Part shown: positions 34,542 to 43,266 of the stretch, in pieces
Numbering within the stretch: position 1 is the stretch's first letter
Layout of the letters: each line of letters opens with the position of its first letter
Assembly: GCF_001650405.1 (NCBI RefSeq)
Contig: NZ_LWCU01000004.1
Span: 33,555 to 97,554, forward strand
DNA from: Microbacterium sp. H83
GTDB taxonomy: Bacteria > Actinomycetota > Actinomycetes > Actinomycetales > Microbacteriaceae
DNA length: 64,000 bases
Reading direction: 5' to 3'
The notes under the pieces: model-generated
Databases searched by the model: none
The model's input: only the letters and a program-made list of their open reading frames with translations
What the model was told of the DNA's origin: nothing
Translations under genes and position numbers: made by a program

Positions 34542-34571
34542 CGGCATCCCCGTCGCCCTCTTTCTGTGCCC

Positions 34572-34652
34572 GACGGATGACGGACGTCCGGACGGATGCC
34601 GGACGAACGGCCTCCGGAAGACCGTGATCCGTCACATCGTCCGTGATCCGTC
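34572..34652. repeat. GACGGATSACGGA-family palindromic element, copy 1
   Basis: Two GACGGAT-type units on the left (34572-34584 and 34591-34603) face two TCCGTGATCCGTC-type units on the right (34622-34633 and 34640-34652). They form a large imperfect hairpin between the J-domain gene and the next gene. Copies 2 and 3 are at 35689-35769 and 43178-43258. Confidence 0.75.
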
Positions 34653-34700
34653 CGGGCGCACCCCTGGCCGGAGACGGATGCCGGGAGTAGCGTGCCCGGC

Positions 34701-35666
34701 ATGACGATGTCGACGAGGACGCGGGACTGGCTGCTCGACGGCGATCCGGCCGTGCGCTGGCAGGTGCAGAGGGACCTGCTGCACGCCCCGGATGCCGAGT
34801 GGCAGGCGACCAGGGCGCGCGTGGCGACCGAGGGGTTCGGCGCCGCACTGCTGGCCAGGCAGGATGCCGACGGGCGATGGGCCGGAGGGGCGCACTTCCC
34901 TGCAGGATACTTCGACGACGGCCCGCCCTCCGAGCCCGGGCAGCCGTGGACCGCGACGTCGTGGTCGTTGAATCAGCTGCGGGAGTGGGGCGTCGACGCC
35001 GCGGCCCTCGGCGACACGGCGGAGCGCCTCGACCGGAACTGCCGGTGGGAGTACGACGACATGCCGTTCTGGGGCGGCGAGGTCGACGTCTGCACCAACG
35101 CCTTCACCCTTGCGAACGGGGCGTGGCTCGGTGCCGACGTCTCGAGGCTGGTGGCATGGTTCCCGGAGCATCGGCTCGACGACGGGGGCTGGAACTGCGA
35201 GGCCGAGGAGGGCGACTCGGTGCGATCGTCGTTCCACTCGACGCTCAACGCGGTGCGCGGGATGCTGTCGTACGAGCTGTCCACGGGAGACGCGTCGCTG
35301 CGCGAGGCGCGGCACTCGGGCGAGGAGTACCTGCTGCGGCGCCGCCTGCTGTACCGCGAGTCGACCGGTGAGCGGGTCGGAGACTTCGTGGATCACTTCG
35401 TGCATCCGCAGCGGCACCGGTACAGCGCGCTGACGGCGCTCGACCACTTCCGCGAGGCGTCGATCACGGACGGCACGACGCCTGACGAGCGGCTCGCCGA
35501 TGCGGTCGAGGTCGTGCGCGCGGCGCGGCGGTCGGACGGGACCTGGCTGCAGGGCGCTCCTCTGCCCGGACGGACCTGGTTCGAGGTCGACGCTCCCGAA
35601 GGTCAGCCGTCGCGGTGGCTGACACTCGTCGGCACCCGGGTGCTCGACTGGTGGGACGCCGCCTGA
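34701..35666 (+). CDS. Squalene-cyclase-like (alpha/alpha) barrel protein
   Basis: A 321-aa protein of the terpenoid-cyclase/prenyltransferase-like toroid fold. Repeated short helix-turn units include GFGAALLARQDADGRWAGG, PWTATSWSLNQL and HRLDDGGWNCEAEEGDSVR; the QDxxGxW and DDGGW parts recall QW repeats. SSFHSTLNAVRGM may line the cavity. No DxDD cyclase acid motif is seen, so it is probably not a true squalene cyclase. The ATG at 34701 is chosen; the GTG at 34692 is closer to the GGGAG. Role unknown. Confidence 0.75.
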   Translation: MTMSTRTRDWLLDGDPAVRWQVQRDLLHAPDAEWQATRARVATEGFGAALLARQDADGRWAGGAHFPAGYFDDGPPSEPGQPWTATSWSLNQLREWGVDAAALGDTAERLDRNCRWEYDDMPFWGGEVDVCTNAFTLANGAWLGADVSRLVAWFPEHRLDDGGWNCEAEEGDSVRSSFHSTLNAVRGMLSYELSTGDASLREARHSGEEYLLRRRLLYRESTGERVGDFVDHFVHPQRHRYSALTALDHFREASITDGTTPDERLADAVEVVRAARRSDGTWLQGAPLPGRTWFEVDAPEGQPSRWLTLVGTRVLDWWDAA

Positions 35667-35688
35667 CCGCATCCGCCTGTTCGCGCCG

Positions 35689-35769
35689 GACGGATGACGG
35701 AGGACCGGACGGATGACGGATCCGTGGCTCCCGAACCTCCGTGATCCGTCCTGACCTCCGTGATCCGTC
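35689..35769. repeat. GACGGATSACGGA-family palindromic element, copy 2
   Basis: A 32-base left arm (35689-35720), built of two GACGGATGACGGA units, is complementary to a 32-base right arm (35738-35769) with TCCGTGATCCGTC units, with only a few mismatches around a 17-base loop. It lies just upstream of the lacI promoter and could end transcription from the preceding gene. Confidence 0.8.
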
Positions 35770-35791
35770 GCGGCTTCGCTCGCATCGCCCG

Positions 35792-35821
35792 TTGACGGCC
35801 ACCGTCAAACCGGTTTACACT
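35792..35821 (+). promoter_or_regulatory. Promoter of the LacI-controlled glycan operon
   Basis: TTGACG (35792-35797) and TACACT (35816-35821), 18 bases apart, resemble -35 and -10 boxes of the main sigma factor. The first AACCGGTT operator overlaps the spacer end, so repressor binding would block RNA polymerase. Confidence 0.65.
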
Positions 35822-35849
35822 CGACGGAACCGGTTCATCAAACCGGTTC
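35807..35849. promoter_or_regulatory. Three LacI-type operators AACCGGTT
   Basis: Three palindromic copies occur: AAACCGGTTT (35807-35816), GAACCGGTTC (35827-35836) and AAACCGGTTC (35840-35849), all with core AACCGGTT. The central CG and symmetrical shape are typical of LacI-family sites. They cover the promoter and leader of the lacI-type gene, indicating autorepression and control of the genes after it. Confidence 0.85.
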
Positions 35850-35887
35850 ACATCCGAAGATCCGACAGAGCAGTCGAGGAGGTGGCG

Positions 35888-36904
35888 ATGAGCCGCACGA
35901 CCATCGCCGACGTCGCCCGCGAGGCCGGCGTCACGAAGGCCACCGTCTCGCACGCCCTCAGCGGCAAGCGCCCGATCTCCGACGACACCAAGGCCAAGGT
36001 CCTCGCCGCTGCCGAGAGGCTGAACTGGGTGCCGAGCCAGAGCGCCCGTGCCCTCGCCACGCAGAAGGCAAACGCCGTCGCCGTGGTGCTCGCCCGCGAT
36101 CCCGAGGTCATCGCGAACGACTCGTTCTTCCCCGCCTTCATCGCCGGCGTCGAGTCCGTGCTCGCCGAGACCGAGACCGCGCTGCTGCTGCAGGTCGTGC
36201 CCGACAGGGCCGCCGAGGAGCGCGCCTACCGCGCACTCGCCCACGGCCGCGCCGACGGGGCCCTGCTGCTCGACCTCCGTCACGACGACTGGCGCGTGCC
36301 GCTGCTCGAGGAGCTCGGCATCCCGACCGTCCTGGTCGGCGCCTACGAGCGGCCGACCCGCTTCTCGTGCGTCCGCACCGACGACGCGGCGCCGATCCGC
36401 GAGATCGTGGCGCACCTGCGCGCGGACGGCCACGAGCGGATCGCCCACGTCTCGGGTCCACTCGACTACGTGCACTCCCGAGCCAGGGCGGATGCCTTCA
36501 TCGACGCCATGTCGACCGATGAGCTGCTGCGCGAAGGCGACTTCACCGCCGCGAGCGGCCGCACCAGGACGGCCGAGCTGCTCGCCCTGCCCGACCGCCC
36601 GACGGCGATCCTCTACGCCAACGACACCATGGCGATCGCCGGACTCTCCTATGCGCGGTCGAACGGCCTGAGCATCCCCCGCGACCTGGCCATCGCCGGG
36701 TTCGACGACGATCACCTCTCGGCGCACCTCTCCCCCGCGCTCACCAGCGTCTCGTCGGGACCGGCCGCGCGAGGCCGCGCCGCCGCCCGACTGCTGCAGG
36801 CCGACATCGCGGGCGCCGAGCCGCGCACCGAGGTCGTCGACTGCAACGTCGTGCACTTCCGCGAGAGCACCGCGAGTACCGAGAGCACTGCGAGCACCCA
36901 CTGA
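35888..36904 (+). CDS. LacI-family repressor of the GH130 locus
   Basis: A 338-aa repressor. The HTH and hinge read TTIADVAREAGVTKATVSHAL followed by PSQSARALATQKANAVAVVL. The periplasmic-binding-like core is complete, ending near IAGFDDDHLSAHLSPALTSV. The C-terminus has a Ser/Thr repeat (ESTASTESTAST). The ATG at 35888 lies after GAGGAGG. It is first in the run lacI-binding protein-two permeases-GH130-Tat protein. Three AACCGGTT operators lie in its leader. The likely inducer is a mannoside or related glycan handled by GH130. Confidence 0.93.
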   Translation: MSRTTIADVAREAGVTKATVSHALSGKRPISDDTKAKVLAAAERLNWVPSQSARALATQKANAVAVVLARDPEVIANDSFFPAFIAGVESVLAETETALLLQVVPDRAAEERAYRALAHGRADGALLLDLRHDDWRVPLLEELGIPTVLVGAYERPTRFSCVRTDDAAPIREIVAHLRADGHERIAHVSGPLDYVHSRARADAFIDAMSTDELLREGDFTAASGRTRTAELLALPDRPTAILYANDTMAIAGLSYARSNGLSIPRDLAIAGFDDDHLSAHLSPALTSVSSGPAARGRAAARLLQADIAGAEPRTEVVDCNVVHFRESTASTESTASTH

Positions 36905-36942
36905 CACCCACCAGCAGAACCCATCGCGTCAAGGAGGACACC

Positions 36943-38211
36943 ATGAAGAAGATCCGTGCAGCAGCACTCGTCGGAGCGGTCGCGCTCGTCGCCACCGGAT
37001 GCTCGGCGGGCGGCGGCGGCGGCGGCGAAGGCTCCGCCGATGCCACCGGCGAGATCAAGATCTGGCTCTCGAACAACGAGCAGGAAGTCGCCTGGGGCCA
37101 GGCCGTGGTCGAGGCGTGGAACGCCGAGCACCCCGACGAGAAGGTCACGGCGCAGGAGATCCCCGCCGGGTCGTCGTCGGAGGAGGCCATCACCGCCGCG
37201 ATCACCGCCGGCACCGCCCCCTGCCTCGTGTACAACGTGGCTCCGGCCGCCGTGTCGGGCTGGGTCAAGCAGGGCGGCCTCGTCGATCTCAGCACCTTCG
37301 ACGGCGGCAGCGACTACATCACCGAGCGCGGCGGCGAGGTCGACTCGTACGCCACCGACGGCAGCTTCTACCAGCTGCCCTGGAAGTCGAACCCCGTCAT
37401 GGTCATGTACAACAAGGCGCTGTTCCAGGCCGCGGGCATCGACCCCGAGAACCCGCAGATGGCGACGTACGACGACTTCCTCGCGGGGTCGCGGGCGATC
37501 GTCGAGTCAGGTGTGCAGAGCGCGATCTGGCCGGCGCCGACGAGCGAGTTCTACCAGCCGTGGTTCGACTTCTATCCGCTGTACCTCGCCGAGACCGACG
37601 GCACGATGCTCGTCGAGGACGGCAAGGCCACGATCGACTCGGATGCCGGTCGCACGGTCTCGGAGTTCTGGAAGACGTTCTACGACGAGAAGCTCTCGCC
37701 GAACGAGGCATCGACCGACGACGCGATGTCGGCCGGCACCACGGCCATGCAGCTCGCAGGGCCCTGGGCGATCCCGTCGTACGCCGACACGGTCGACGTC
37801 GGCTTCATGCCGGTGCCCACGAGCGACGGCCGCGAGGGGCCGACGACGTTCGCCGACTCGAAGAGCGTCTCGATGTTCACCGCGTGTGAGAACCAGGGCA
37901 CCGCGTGGGAGTTCCTGCAGTTCTCGACCAGCGAGGAGAGCGACGGACAGCTGCTCGAGGCCACCGGCCAGATGCCGATGCGCACCGACCTCACCGGCAC
38001 CTACGCCGACTACTTCGACGCGAACCCGAACTACGTCGCCTTCGCCGAGCAGGCCGAGAAGACGGCGGACGTGCCCAGCATCCCGAACTCCGTCGAGGCG
38101 TGGCAGGCCTTCCGCGACGAGTACTCCGCCGCGGTGATCTTCGGCAAGGAGTCGATCGACGACTTCCTGAAGACGGCCGCGACGAAGATCGACGAGCTCG
38201 TCGCGGAGTGA
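36943..38211 (+). CDS. Glycan ABC importer substrate-binding lipoprotein
   Basis: A 422-aa binding lipoprotein; the lipobox is LVATGC, followed by a Gly-rich stretch. It shows CUT1 binding-protein blocks such as WKSNPVMVMYNKALFQAAG and AMQLAGPWAIPSYADTVDVG. The ATG at 36943 has AAGGAGG 6 bases upstream. It delivers its sugar to the two permeases encoded next. Given the GH130 gene downstream, a beta-mannoside or N-glycan fragment is the best guess for the ligand. Expression is probably under the LacI-type repressor before it. Confidence 0.94.
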   Translation: MKKIRAAALVGAVALVATGCSAGGGGGGEGSADATGEIKIWLSNNEQEVAWGQAVVEAWNAEHPDEKVTAQEIPAGSSSEEAITAAITAGTAPCLVYNVAPAAVSGWVKQGGLVDLSTFDGGSDYITERGGEVDSYATDGSFYQLPWKSNPVMVMYNKALFQAAGIDPENPQMATYDDFLAGSRAIVESGVQSAIWPAPTSEFYQPWFDFYPLYLAETDGTMLVEDGKATIDSDAGRTVSEFWKTFYDEKLSPNEASTDDAMSAGTTAMQLAGPWAIPSYADTVDVGFMPVPTSDGREGPTTFADSKSVSMFTACENQGTAWEFLQFSTSEESDGQLLEATGQMPMRTDLTGTYADYFDANPNYVAFAEQAEKTADVPSIPNSVEAWQAFRDEYSAAVIFGKESIDDFLKTAATKIDELVAE

Positions 38212-38221
38212 TGAGCCGATC

Positions 38222-39187
38222 ATGACGCTCCGAGACGACGCCGTCGCGGACGTGGCCGAGGGCACCACCGCCCCGGCCGCGCCGCCGGACCGGCCGGAGA
38301 GGTCCCGGCTGCGCACCCGCATCCTGGGCGCGCAGCCGATCGGCGGCCTCTTCGCCCTGCCGTACCTCGTGTTCGTGCTGGCGATCTTCGCGTTCCCGCT
38401 CGGGTTCGCGGTCTACATCGCCTTCCACGACTACTTCTTCACCGCCCCGGGCGCCGTGGTCGACCGCCCGTTCGTCGGTTTCGACAACTTCGTCACGGTG
38501 CTGACCGATCCGCGGGTGCTCGGCTCGTTCCGCAACACCCTGATCTTCCTCGTGATCAACGTGCCGCTCACCGCGGTGCTGTCGCTCGTGCTCGCGGCGG
38601 CGCTGAACACCGGCATCCGCTGGGTCGCCGCGTATCGCGTCGCGTTCTACGTGCCGTACCTCACCGCCAGCGTCTCGCTCGTCGGCGTCTGGATGCTGCT
38701 GTTCTCGGGCAACGGCCTGATCAACACGATCCTCGGCCCGCTCGCCCCCGACCCGTCCTGGCTCGTGAACAGCGGTCTGGCGATGCCGATGATCGCGCTC
38801 TACGTCACGTGGAAGCAGCTCGGCTTCTACATCCTGCTGTATCTCGCCGCCCTCCAGAACGTGCCGAAGGAGCTGTACGAATCGGCCGAGACCGACGGCG
38901 CCGGAGCCTTCTCGCGCTTCTGGAACGTCACCGTCCCGGGAGTGCGCAGCGCCACGACCCTCGTGCTGATCCTGTCGATCATCACCGGCGCGAACCTCTT
39001 CACCGAGCCGTACCTGCTCACCAACGGCGGCGGCCCCGACGGGGCCTCGTCGACGCCCGTGCTGCTCATCTACCAGCTCGGCATCCAGCAGCAGAACCCC
39101 GACACCGCAGCCGCGATCGGCATGATCCTCGTGATCCTCGTCGGGATGCTGTCGCTCGCCGCCAACCGCGCCACGAGGGAGCGATGA
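38222..39187 (+). CDS. Glycan ABC importer permease, MalF type
   Basis: A 321-aa permease with six helices, beginning GGLFALPYLVFVLAIFAFPL after a charged N-terminal tail. The ATPase-docking EAA loop is LYESAETDGAGAFSRFWNVT. It starts at ATG 38222, 10 bases after the binding-protein stop, and overlaps the MalG-type gene by 4 bases. It forms the membrane channel with that partner. As in the other sugar operon here, no ATPase gene is present. Confidence 0.94.
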   Translation: MTLRDDAVADVAEGTTAPAAPPDRPERSRLRTRILGAQPIGGLFALPYLVFVLAIFAFPLGFAVYIAFHDYFFTAPGAVVDRPFVGFDNFVTVLTDPRVLGSFRNTLIFLVINVPLTAVLSLVLAAALNTGIRWVAAYRVAFYVPYLTASVSLVGVWMLLFSGNGLINTILGPLAPDPSWLVNSGLAMPMIALYVTWKQLGFYILLYLAALQNVPKELYESAETDGAGAFSRFWNVTVPGVRSATTLVLILSIITGANLFTEPYLLTNGGGPDGASSTPVLLIYQLGIQQQNPDTAAAIGMILVILVGMLSLAANRATRER

Positions 39188-40029
39188 TGACCCGCCGCAG
39201 ACGTTCACCGATCCGCATCCTGAGCCTCATCCTGCTCACGGTCGCGGCCATCGGCTTCGCCTTCCCGTTCTACTTCATGCTCGTCGGGGCCTTCCAGGAG
39301 AGCCCCACGAACTCCCCCAGCGAGCTGTTCCCGACGAGCGGATGGACGGTCGACAACTTCGTCGCGATCGACTCCCGCATCGACCTCGTCGGCTCGCTGC
39401 TGAACTCGCTGATCTTCACGGCCGGTGTGCTGTTCGGCACGGTCGTGTTCGGCCTGCTCGCCGGCTACGCGATCGCGCGGCTCGACTTCCGCGGGCGCGG
39501 GGTGATCTGGGTGCTGATGCTGCTCGTGCAGATGGTGCCGTTCCAGCTGCTCATGATCCCGCTCTATGTGCAGATCACCCGCAACTACGGCCTCGGAGAC
39601 TCGTATCTGGGCATGATCCTGCCGTTCCTCATCAACACGACGGCGGTGTTCATCTTCGTGCAGTTCTTCAAGGCGCTGCCGGTCGAGATCTTCGAGGCGG
39701 CACGGATCGACGGCGCCGGTGAGATCAGACTGCTGACGTCGGTCGCGATCCCCCTGATCAAGCCCGTGCTCGTCACCGTCGTGCTGGTGACGTTCATCGG
39801 CCCGTGGAACGAGTTCCTCTGGCCGTTCCTCATCACCAAGGACGCCTCGCTGCAACCGCTCGCGGTGTCGCTGGCGAACTACATCTCCAACGTGGCGCAG
39901 TCCACGGCCAACCCGAACGGAGCGATCCTCGCGGGTGCCACGGCCCTCGCGTTCCCCGTCGTCATCCTGTTCATCGTGTTCCAGCGGTTCTTCCGCGCCA
40001 CCGATCTCGGCGCTGCGGTCAAGGGCTAG
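39184..40029 (+). CDS. Glycan ABC importer permease, MalG type
   Basis: A 281-aa permease with six helices (LSLILLTVAAIGFAFPFYFM at the start) and the EAA loop IFEAARIDGAGEIRLLTSVA. The C-terminus FFRATDLGAAVKG is characteristic of the MalG class. The ATG at 39184 overlaps the preceding TGA (ATGA). It completes the importer with the binding lipoprotein and MalF-type subunit; a shared ATPase encoded elsewhere is presumed. Confidence 0.94.
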   Translation: MMTRRRRSPIRILSLILLTVAAIGFAFPFYFMLVGAFQESPTNSPSELFPTSGWTVDNFVAIDSRIDLVGSLLNSLIFTAGVLFGTVVFGLLAGYAIARLDFRGRGVIWVLMLLVQMVPFQLLMIPLYVQITRNYGLGDSYLGMILPFLINTTAVFIFVQFFKALPVEIFEAARIDGAGEIRLLTSVAIPLIKPVLVTVVLVTFIGPWNEFLWPFLITKDASLQPLAVSLANYISNVAQSTANPNGAILAGATALAFPVVILFIVFQRFFRATDLGAAVKG

Positions 40030-40071
40030 CCCCGCCGCCGGCGTCCGACTCCGAATCCCCGAAAGGACCCC

Positions 40072-41067
40072 ATGTTCACCGGAGCCTCCTTCCCCCTCGG
40101 ACCCTTCACCCCCTACGAGGGCAATCCGATCCTGCGCCCGAAGGGCGACAGCTGGGAATCCGCCAACCTCTACAACCCCGCGGCTCTCGTGGACGGCGAC
40201 GAGGTCGTGCTGCTGTACCGCGCGCACGCCGACGACATCGTGTCGCACATCGGCATCGCCCGCTCGCGCGACGGCGTGACCTTCGAGCGCGAGGACGCGC
40301 CGATCCTCTCGCCGTCGGAGGACTACGAGCGCTACGGCTGCGAAGACCCCCGCATCGCGCTGATCGACGGCACCTACTACCTGACCTACACGGGCTGGGA
40401 CCGACGCAGCGCGCAGCTGTGCCTGGCCACCTCGACGGACCTCCGCACCTGGACCAAGCACGGCCCGCTGTTCGACGACTTCGACACCTTCAAGACCATG
40501 GATCCGCGGGGGTTCAACTGGTCCAAGGCCGGTGTGATCGTTCCGCAGCGGATGCACGGCAAGTGGTGGATGTACTTCGGCGAGGGCGGCATCTACTGGG
40601 CGACCAGCGACGACCTCATCCACTGGACGCCGGGCACGCCCGACACCGAGCCGATGTACTCGCCGACCGCGGGCACCTGGGACGAGGCCCTCGTCGAGAT
40701 CGGCACGTCGCCCGTCGTCACCGACAACGGACTGCTCGTGATGCTGACCAACGGCGCGACGCGCACCGTGAACGACGACGGCTCGGTCGACGTCGACTAT
40801 CGCTGCGGCCAGATCGCGATCGACCCCGACGAGCCGACGAAGGTCATCGCGCGCCTGCAGGAGCCGTGGCTGCGACCGCAGAGCTTCGAGGACCTGCACG
40901 GCCTGGTCTCGAACGTGACGTTCGTCGAGGGGCTCGTGAAGTTCCAGGGCCGGTGGTTCGCGTACTACGGGCAGTCGGACACGACGCTCGCGGTCGCGAT
41001 CCACGACCCGGCCGAGCCGTGGGGCCGCGCGCTGCGGGATGCCGGCAACCCGAGCGGTGAGGAGTGA
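40072..41067 (+). CDS. GH130-family glycoside phosphorylase/hydrolase
   Basis: A 331-aa five-bladed beta-propeller enzyme. The hallmark YGCEDPRIALIDGTYYLTYT holds the catalytic-acid Asp of GH130, with PILRPKGDSWESANLYNPAA and WSKAGVIVPQRMHGKWWMYF as further family blocks. GH130 members phosphorolyse or hydrolyse beta-mannosides such as mannosyl-glucose, mannobiose or mannosyl-GlcNAc. There is no signal peptide, so it acts in the cytoplasm after uptake. ATG at 40072 follows GAAAGGA. Its place after the importer supports a mannoside uptake and cleavage route. Phosphorylase versus hydrolase is undecided. Confidence 0.88.
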   Translation: MFTGASFPLGPFTPYEGNPILRPKGDSWESANLYNPAALVDGDEVVLLYRAHADDIVSHIGIARSRDGVTFEREDAPILSPSEDYERYGCEDPRIALIDGTYYLTYTGWDRRSAQLCLATSTDLRTWTKHGPLFDDFDTFKTMDPRGFNWSKAGVIVPQRMHGKWWMYFGEGGIYWATSDDLIHWTPGTPDTEPMYSPTAGTWDEALVEIGTSPVVTDNGLLVMLTNGATRTVNDDGSVDVDYRCGQIAIDPDEPTKVIARLQEPWLRPQSFEDLHGLVSNVTFVEGLVKFQGRWFAYYGQSDTTLAVAIHDPAEPWGRALRDAGNPSGEE

Positions 41068-41071
41068 TGTC

Positions 41072-43135
41072 ATGGCCATCTCCCGTCGGGCCTTCCTGAC
41101 CGCCGCCGCCGCGTCCTCCGCGCTCGCCTTCCTGCCGAAGGATGCCGCGGTCGGGCAGACCGCGGCATCCGCTCGCCCGCTGTCCCTGCCGTCGGCCCTG
41201 TCCGCGCAGGCGACCAGCACGCGCCTCACGAACCTCGCGCACCTGCGGTTCCTCCTGGCTCCGGTGCCGCTCGTGGCGTCGGCGACGCACACGACGTTCG
41301 CGATCGACGCGGAGCCGACCGTGCTCGCGCCGTGGACCTACGCCGACACCGACGGCGCCGGCGGCTACCGTCCGGTCGGCGGCGGCACCCGCGACGCGGT
41401 GACCGGGTACTGGACGCAGGGCGCGTACAACGCCGACGACATCGCGCGTGCGGCGGTCGTCCTCCTCCGCGATGCGACGGCATCCGGCGATCCGCAGAGC
41501 CTCGACGAGGCGCGGCAGGTGCTGCGCTCGCTCGCGTTCCTGCAGACCGCGACCGGTCCGAACGCGGGACGGGTCGTGCTGTGGCAGCAGGAGGACGGCA
41601 CGCTCAACCCCAGCGCGATCCCGGTGGAGCTGCCCGATCCGTCGGACTCCGCGGAGTCGTACTGGCTCGCCCGCACGGTGTGGGCGTTCGGCGAGGGGTA
41701 TGCCGTGTTCCTCGCGCGCGACCCCGAGTTCGCGGCGTTCCTGCTCGCCCGGCTGCACCTGTGCCTCGACGCTCTGGGGCGCGAGTCGCTGTCGCGCGCG
41801 GGGCAGTGGGTGCAGAGCGACGGCCGGCGACTGCCGGCGTGGCTCATCGCGGGCGGCGCGGACGCCACGGCCGAGGCCATGCTCGGTCTCGCCGCAGCCG
41901 CCGAGGCGGGCGACGCGCGGAGCCGTCAGGCTCTCGAGACATACGGCGAAGGGGTCGCGGCGATGGCGACGACCCCGGCGGACGGCTGGCCGTTCGGCGC
42001 GGTGCTGCCGTGGACCGGTTCGCTCGGGTTCTGGCACGCGTGGGGTGCGGCCGCACCCGAGGCGCTCGCACGAGGCGGTGCGCTGCTGCGCCGCCGCGCG
42101 TGGACGAAGGCGGCGGTCGCGGATGCCGGGAGCTTCACCCCGCAGGTGCTCACCTCGGGCGGGCCCCACAACGCGTGGGCGCCTCTGCCGGCCGAGGCGC
42201 AGATCGCGTACGGCGCACACGGACGGGTGGCCGGGGCGGTGGCCGCAGCGGCATCCGCATCGGTGTCGTCGTCCGGCGGCGAGGGCCTGCGCCTGATCGC
42301 CGGGCTCGCCGCGGGGTGGTTCTTCGGGGCCAACACCGCCGGCATCCCCGTGTACGACCCCGCGACCGGCGTGACCTTCGACGGCGTCGAGACCGACGGG
42401 CGGGTCAACCGCAACTCGGGGGCGGAGTCGACCATCCACGGTCTGCTCACCATGCTGCTGCTCGACGCGAACCCCGACATCGCGGCGCTCGCGACGTCGA
42501 TCACGGGTCTGACCTCGTTCTCGGGGCTGCGGGTGCTCGATGCGGAGACCGCTCGGCGATCGCCCGGCGCCGTCGTCGAGACGCCGGCCGGCGGGGCCTG
42601 GATCGGCGAGGGCAATCTCTCGGGCGGCGCCTTCGTGAGGCTCGCGAAGGGCGAGTGGGTCGAGTTCGACGTGATGGAGGCCGGCGGCATCCTGCACGGG
42701 CTCGTCTGGCGACAGACGGCGGATGCCGGGGATGCCGTGTGGGAGGTGTTCTCCGGACGGCGGAGGGTGTGGAGCACCCGCACGCCGGCCGGCGGGACCG
42801 GCGACCGCGGTCTCACCGAGGCCGACGGGATGCTCGTGCCGCAGCTGCTCGGCGGCGACCTGCCCGAGGGGCCTGTCGTCGTGCGCTGCACGAGTCACGG
42901 CGACGTGCGTCTCGATGCGCTGGTGATCCAGCCCGCCGTCTCGACGGCCGTCTACGCGACGGCATCCGGACCGGCGGTGCTGTACGCCGCGGGGAGTCGA
43001 CGCGACCAGCGGGTGGCTCCTCTCGCGGCGGGTTCGGGGCGGGCATACGACGCCGACGGCTCGCAGCGCGGTCAGGCGGCGCAGGGCGAGCGGGTGCGCG
43101 TGAGGGGCGGAGGGTTCACGATCACCCGGGTCTGA
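41072..43135 (+). CDS. Large Tat-exported protein of the glycan locus, function unknown
   Basis: A 687-aa protein with a twin-arginine signal AISRRAFLTAAAASSALAFL, so it is exported folded. Residues 50-460 look like an (alpha/alpha)6 helical barrel (repeated SYWLARTVWAFGEGYAVFLA, LPAWLIAGGADATAEAM, and NSGAESTIHGLLTMLLLDAN), as in several glycosidase families. A beta-rich C-terminal part (about 500-687) may bind carbohydrate. The ATG at 41072 starts 4 bases after the GH130 stop, so it is in the operon. I recognise no exact family. It probably trims the glycan outside the cell before import. Confidence 0.75.
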   Translation: MAISRRAFLTAAAASSALAFLPKDAAVGQTAASARPLSLPSALSAQATSTRLTNLAHLRFLLAPVPLVASATHTTFAIDAEPTVLAPWTYADTDGAGGYRPVGGGTRDAVTGYWTQGAYNADDIARAAVVLLRDATASGDPQSLDEARQVLRSLAFLQTATGPNAGRVVLWQQEDGTLNPSAIPVELPDPSDSAESYWLARTVWAFGEGYAVFLARDPEFAAFLLARLHLCLDALGRESLSRAGQWVQSDGRRLPAWLIAGGADATAEAMLGLAAAAEAGDARSRQALETYGEGVAAMATTPADGWPFGAVLPWTGSLGFWHAWGAAAPEALARGGALLRRRAWTKAAVADAGSFTPQVLTSGGPHNAWAPLPAEAQIAYGAHGRVAGAVAAAASASVSSSGGEGLRLIAGLAAGWFFGANTAGIPVYDPATGVTFDGVETDGRVNRNSGAESTIHGLLTMLLLDANPDIAALATSITGLTSFSGLRVLDAETARRSPGAVVETPAGGAWIGEGNLSGGAFVRLAKGEWVEFDVMEAGGILHGLVWRQTADAGDAVWEVFSGRRRVWSTRTPAGGTGDRGLTEADGMLVPQLLGGDLPEGPVVVRCTSHGDVRLDALVIQPAVSTAVYATASGPAVLYAAGSRRDQRVAPLAAGSGRAYDADGSQRGQAAQGERVRVRGGGFTITRV

Positions 43136-43177
43136 CGGTTCCCGACCGACGGATCACGGCCCGAGGGATGACGGCTC

Positions 43178-43258
43178 GACGGATCACGGAGGTCCGGACG
43201 GATCACGGACGATCCGGCTCCGATCCTCCGTGATGCGTCCGTTCCTCCGTGATCTGTC
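43178..43258. repeat. GACGGATSACGGA-family palindromic element, copy 3
   Basis: A left arm of two GACGGATCACGGA units (43178-43209) faces right units TCCGTGATGCGTC (43227-43239) and TCCGTGATCTGTC (43246-43258). Additional decayed units start at about 43147. It lies between convergent genes and nearly repeats the arm sequence of copy 2. Confidence 0.8.
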
Positions 43259-43266
43259 CGACATCA

